8,037 bases of DNA, from the NCBI GenBank assembly GCA_023423235.1, contig JAFAFY010000357.1, positions 1 to 8,037 on the forward strand. Direction: 5' to 3'. The notes beneath the pieces are model-generated. The model saw only the letters and a list, made by a program, of their open reading frames with translations. It did not search any database and had not been told where the DNA came from. Both the position numbers and the translations under genes were made by a program. The stretch is from Pseudomonadota bacterium. GTDB taxonomy: Bacteria; Pseudomonadota; Gammaproteobacteria; Xanthomonadales; Xanthomonadaceae. Positions 5,436 through 8,037 of this stretch are shown piece by piece (positions within the stretch are counted from its first letter, which is position 1; each line of letters starts with the position of its first letter).

Positions 5436-5456
5436 GACGCGGGCGCGCCGCGCGTC
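5436..5456 (+). terminator. GC-rich hairpin just after the Usp stop codon
   Basis: GACGCG (5436-5441) pairs with CGCGTC (5451-5456); an inner GG/CC pair can extend the stem around a bulge. It starts 2 nt past the stop and lacks a T-run. It would help separate Usp from Mrp transcription. Confidence 0.3.
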
Positions 5457-5575
5457 CGCTGCATGGCGCCGGCACGCCGCCATCGCCGCACTTGTGCGAC
5501 AGCGCGACGCGGCAATACCTGGCGCGCCTGTCGCCGACATGCCGCGCCTACGACGCCGCAGTCACATTCATCGGT

Positions 5576-5581
5576 TAAACT
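5576..5581 (+). promoter_or_regulatory. Putative -10 box of the mrp operon
   Basis: TAAACT, in an AT-richer island (ATTCATCGGTTAAACTG), would start transcription near 5588, 48 nt before the mrpA start. No good -35 is present at 16-18 bp, so activator-dependent or alternative sigma use is possible. The rest of the 5435-5635 gap shows nothing else beyond the hairpin at its left end. Confidence 0.35.
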
Positions 5582-5625
5582 GTCCGGCCTTGCGTGACCG
5601 CCGGCGCTCGCCGACCCTCCTCCAC

Positions 5626-5630
5626 AAGGA
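5626..5630 (+). promoter_or_regulatory. Shine-Dalgarno of mrpA
   Basis: AAGGA lies 5 nt before the ATG at 5636 and fixes the start of the antiporter subunit. Confidence 0.7.
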
Positions 5631-5635
5631 CCCCG

Positions 5636-8037
<2,402 letters not shown>

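Overview
The window is about 8 kb of very GC-rich DNA. It carries housekeeping, membrane-transport and stress genes and shows no phage, plasmid, insertion-sequence or CRISPR signature. Codon use, frequent GTG starts, -10 boxes of the form TANNCT and the gene families point to a gammaproteobacterium of the Xanthomonadaceae/Lysobacteraceae type (Lysobacter, Luteimonas or Pseudoxanthomonas-like). That assignment is an inference from style and not a database match.

Layout: (1) positions 1-242, minus strand, hold the start of a membrane-anchored J-domain co-chaperone resembling a DjlA without its middle domain. It runs off the left edge. (2) Divergent from it, at 376-1305, is purC (SAICAR synthase of the long type). 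The two share a 133-bp gap holding an 11-bp perfect inverted repeat that covers both likely -10 boxes. (3) 1382-1716 is a decayed small-multidrug-resistance (EmrE-like) gene with one nonsense codon, one frameshift and loss of all three residues that line the EmrE binding site. (4) 1733-2218 encodes a DUF962/Mpo1-like membrane protein, followed by (5) an EamA-type exporter at 2298-3191. (6) A 267-bp convergent gap with three hairpins separates these from (7) a minus-strand atypical SDR/NAD-dependent epimerase-like gene at 3459-4379. (8) Divergent from it is a two-domain universal stress protein at 4523-5434. (9) From 5636 to the right edge runs the first 800 codons of mrpA/phaA, the large subunit of a multisubunit Na+(K+)/H+ antiporter. 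The MrpB-like region is starting in the same frame at the window end, as in fused group-2 operons.

How the genes relate: there is no single pathway here. purC is purine biosynthesis and the J-domain protein is envelope proteostasis. The Mpo1-like protein may belong to hydroxy/odd-chain fatty acid metabolism. The EamA exporter, the dead SMR gene and Mrp are transport. The Usp gene lies directly upstream of the Mrp operon on the same strand, so a shared role in ion or pH stress is possible but unproven. I found no convincing undescribed multi-gene system. The most informative oddities are the SMR pseudogene, the mirrored djlA/purC promoters with likely leaderless starts, the asymmetric Usp tandem, the SDR without YxxxK, and the GC-rich hairpins placed at or just after several stop codons.
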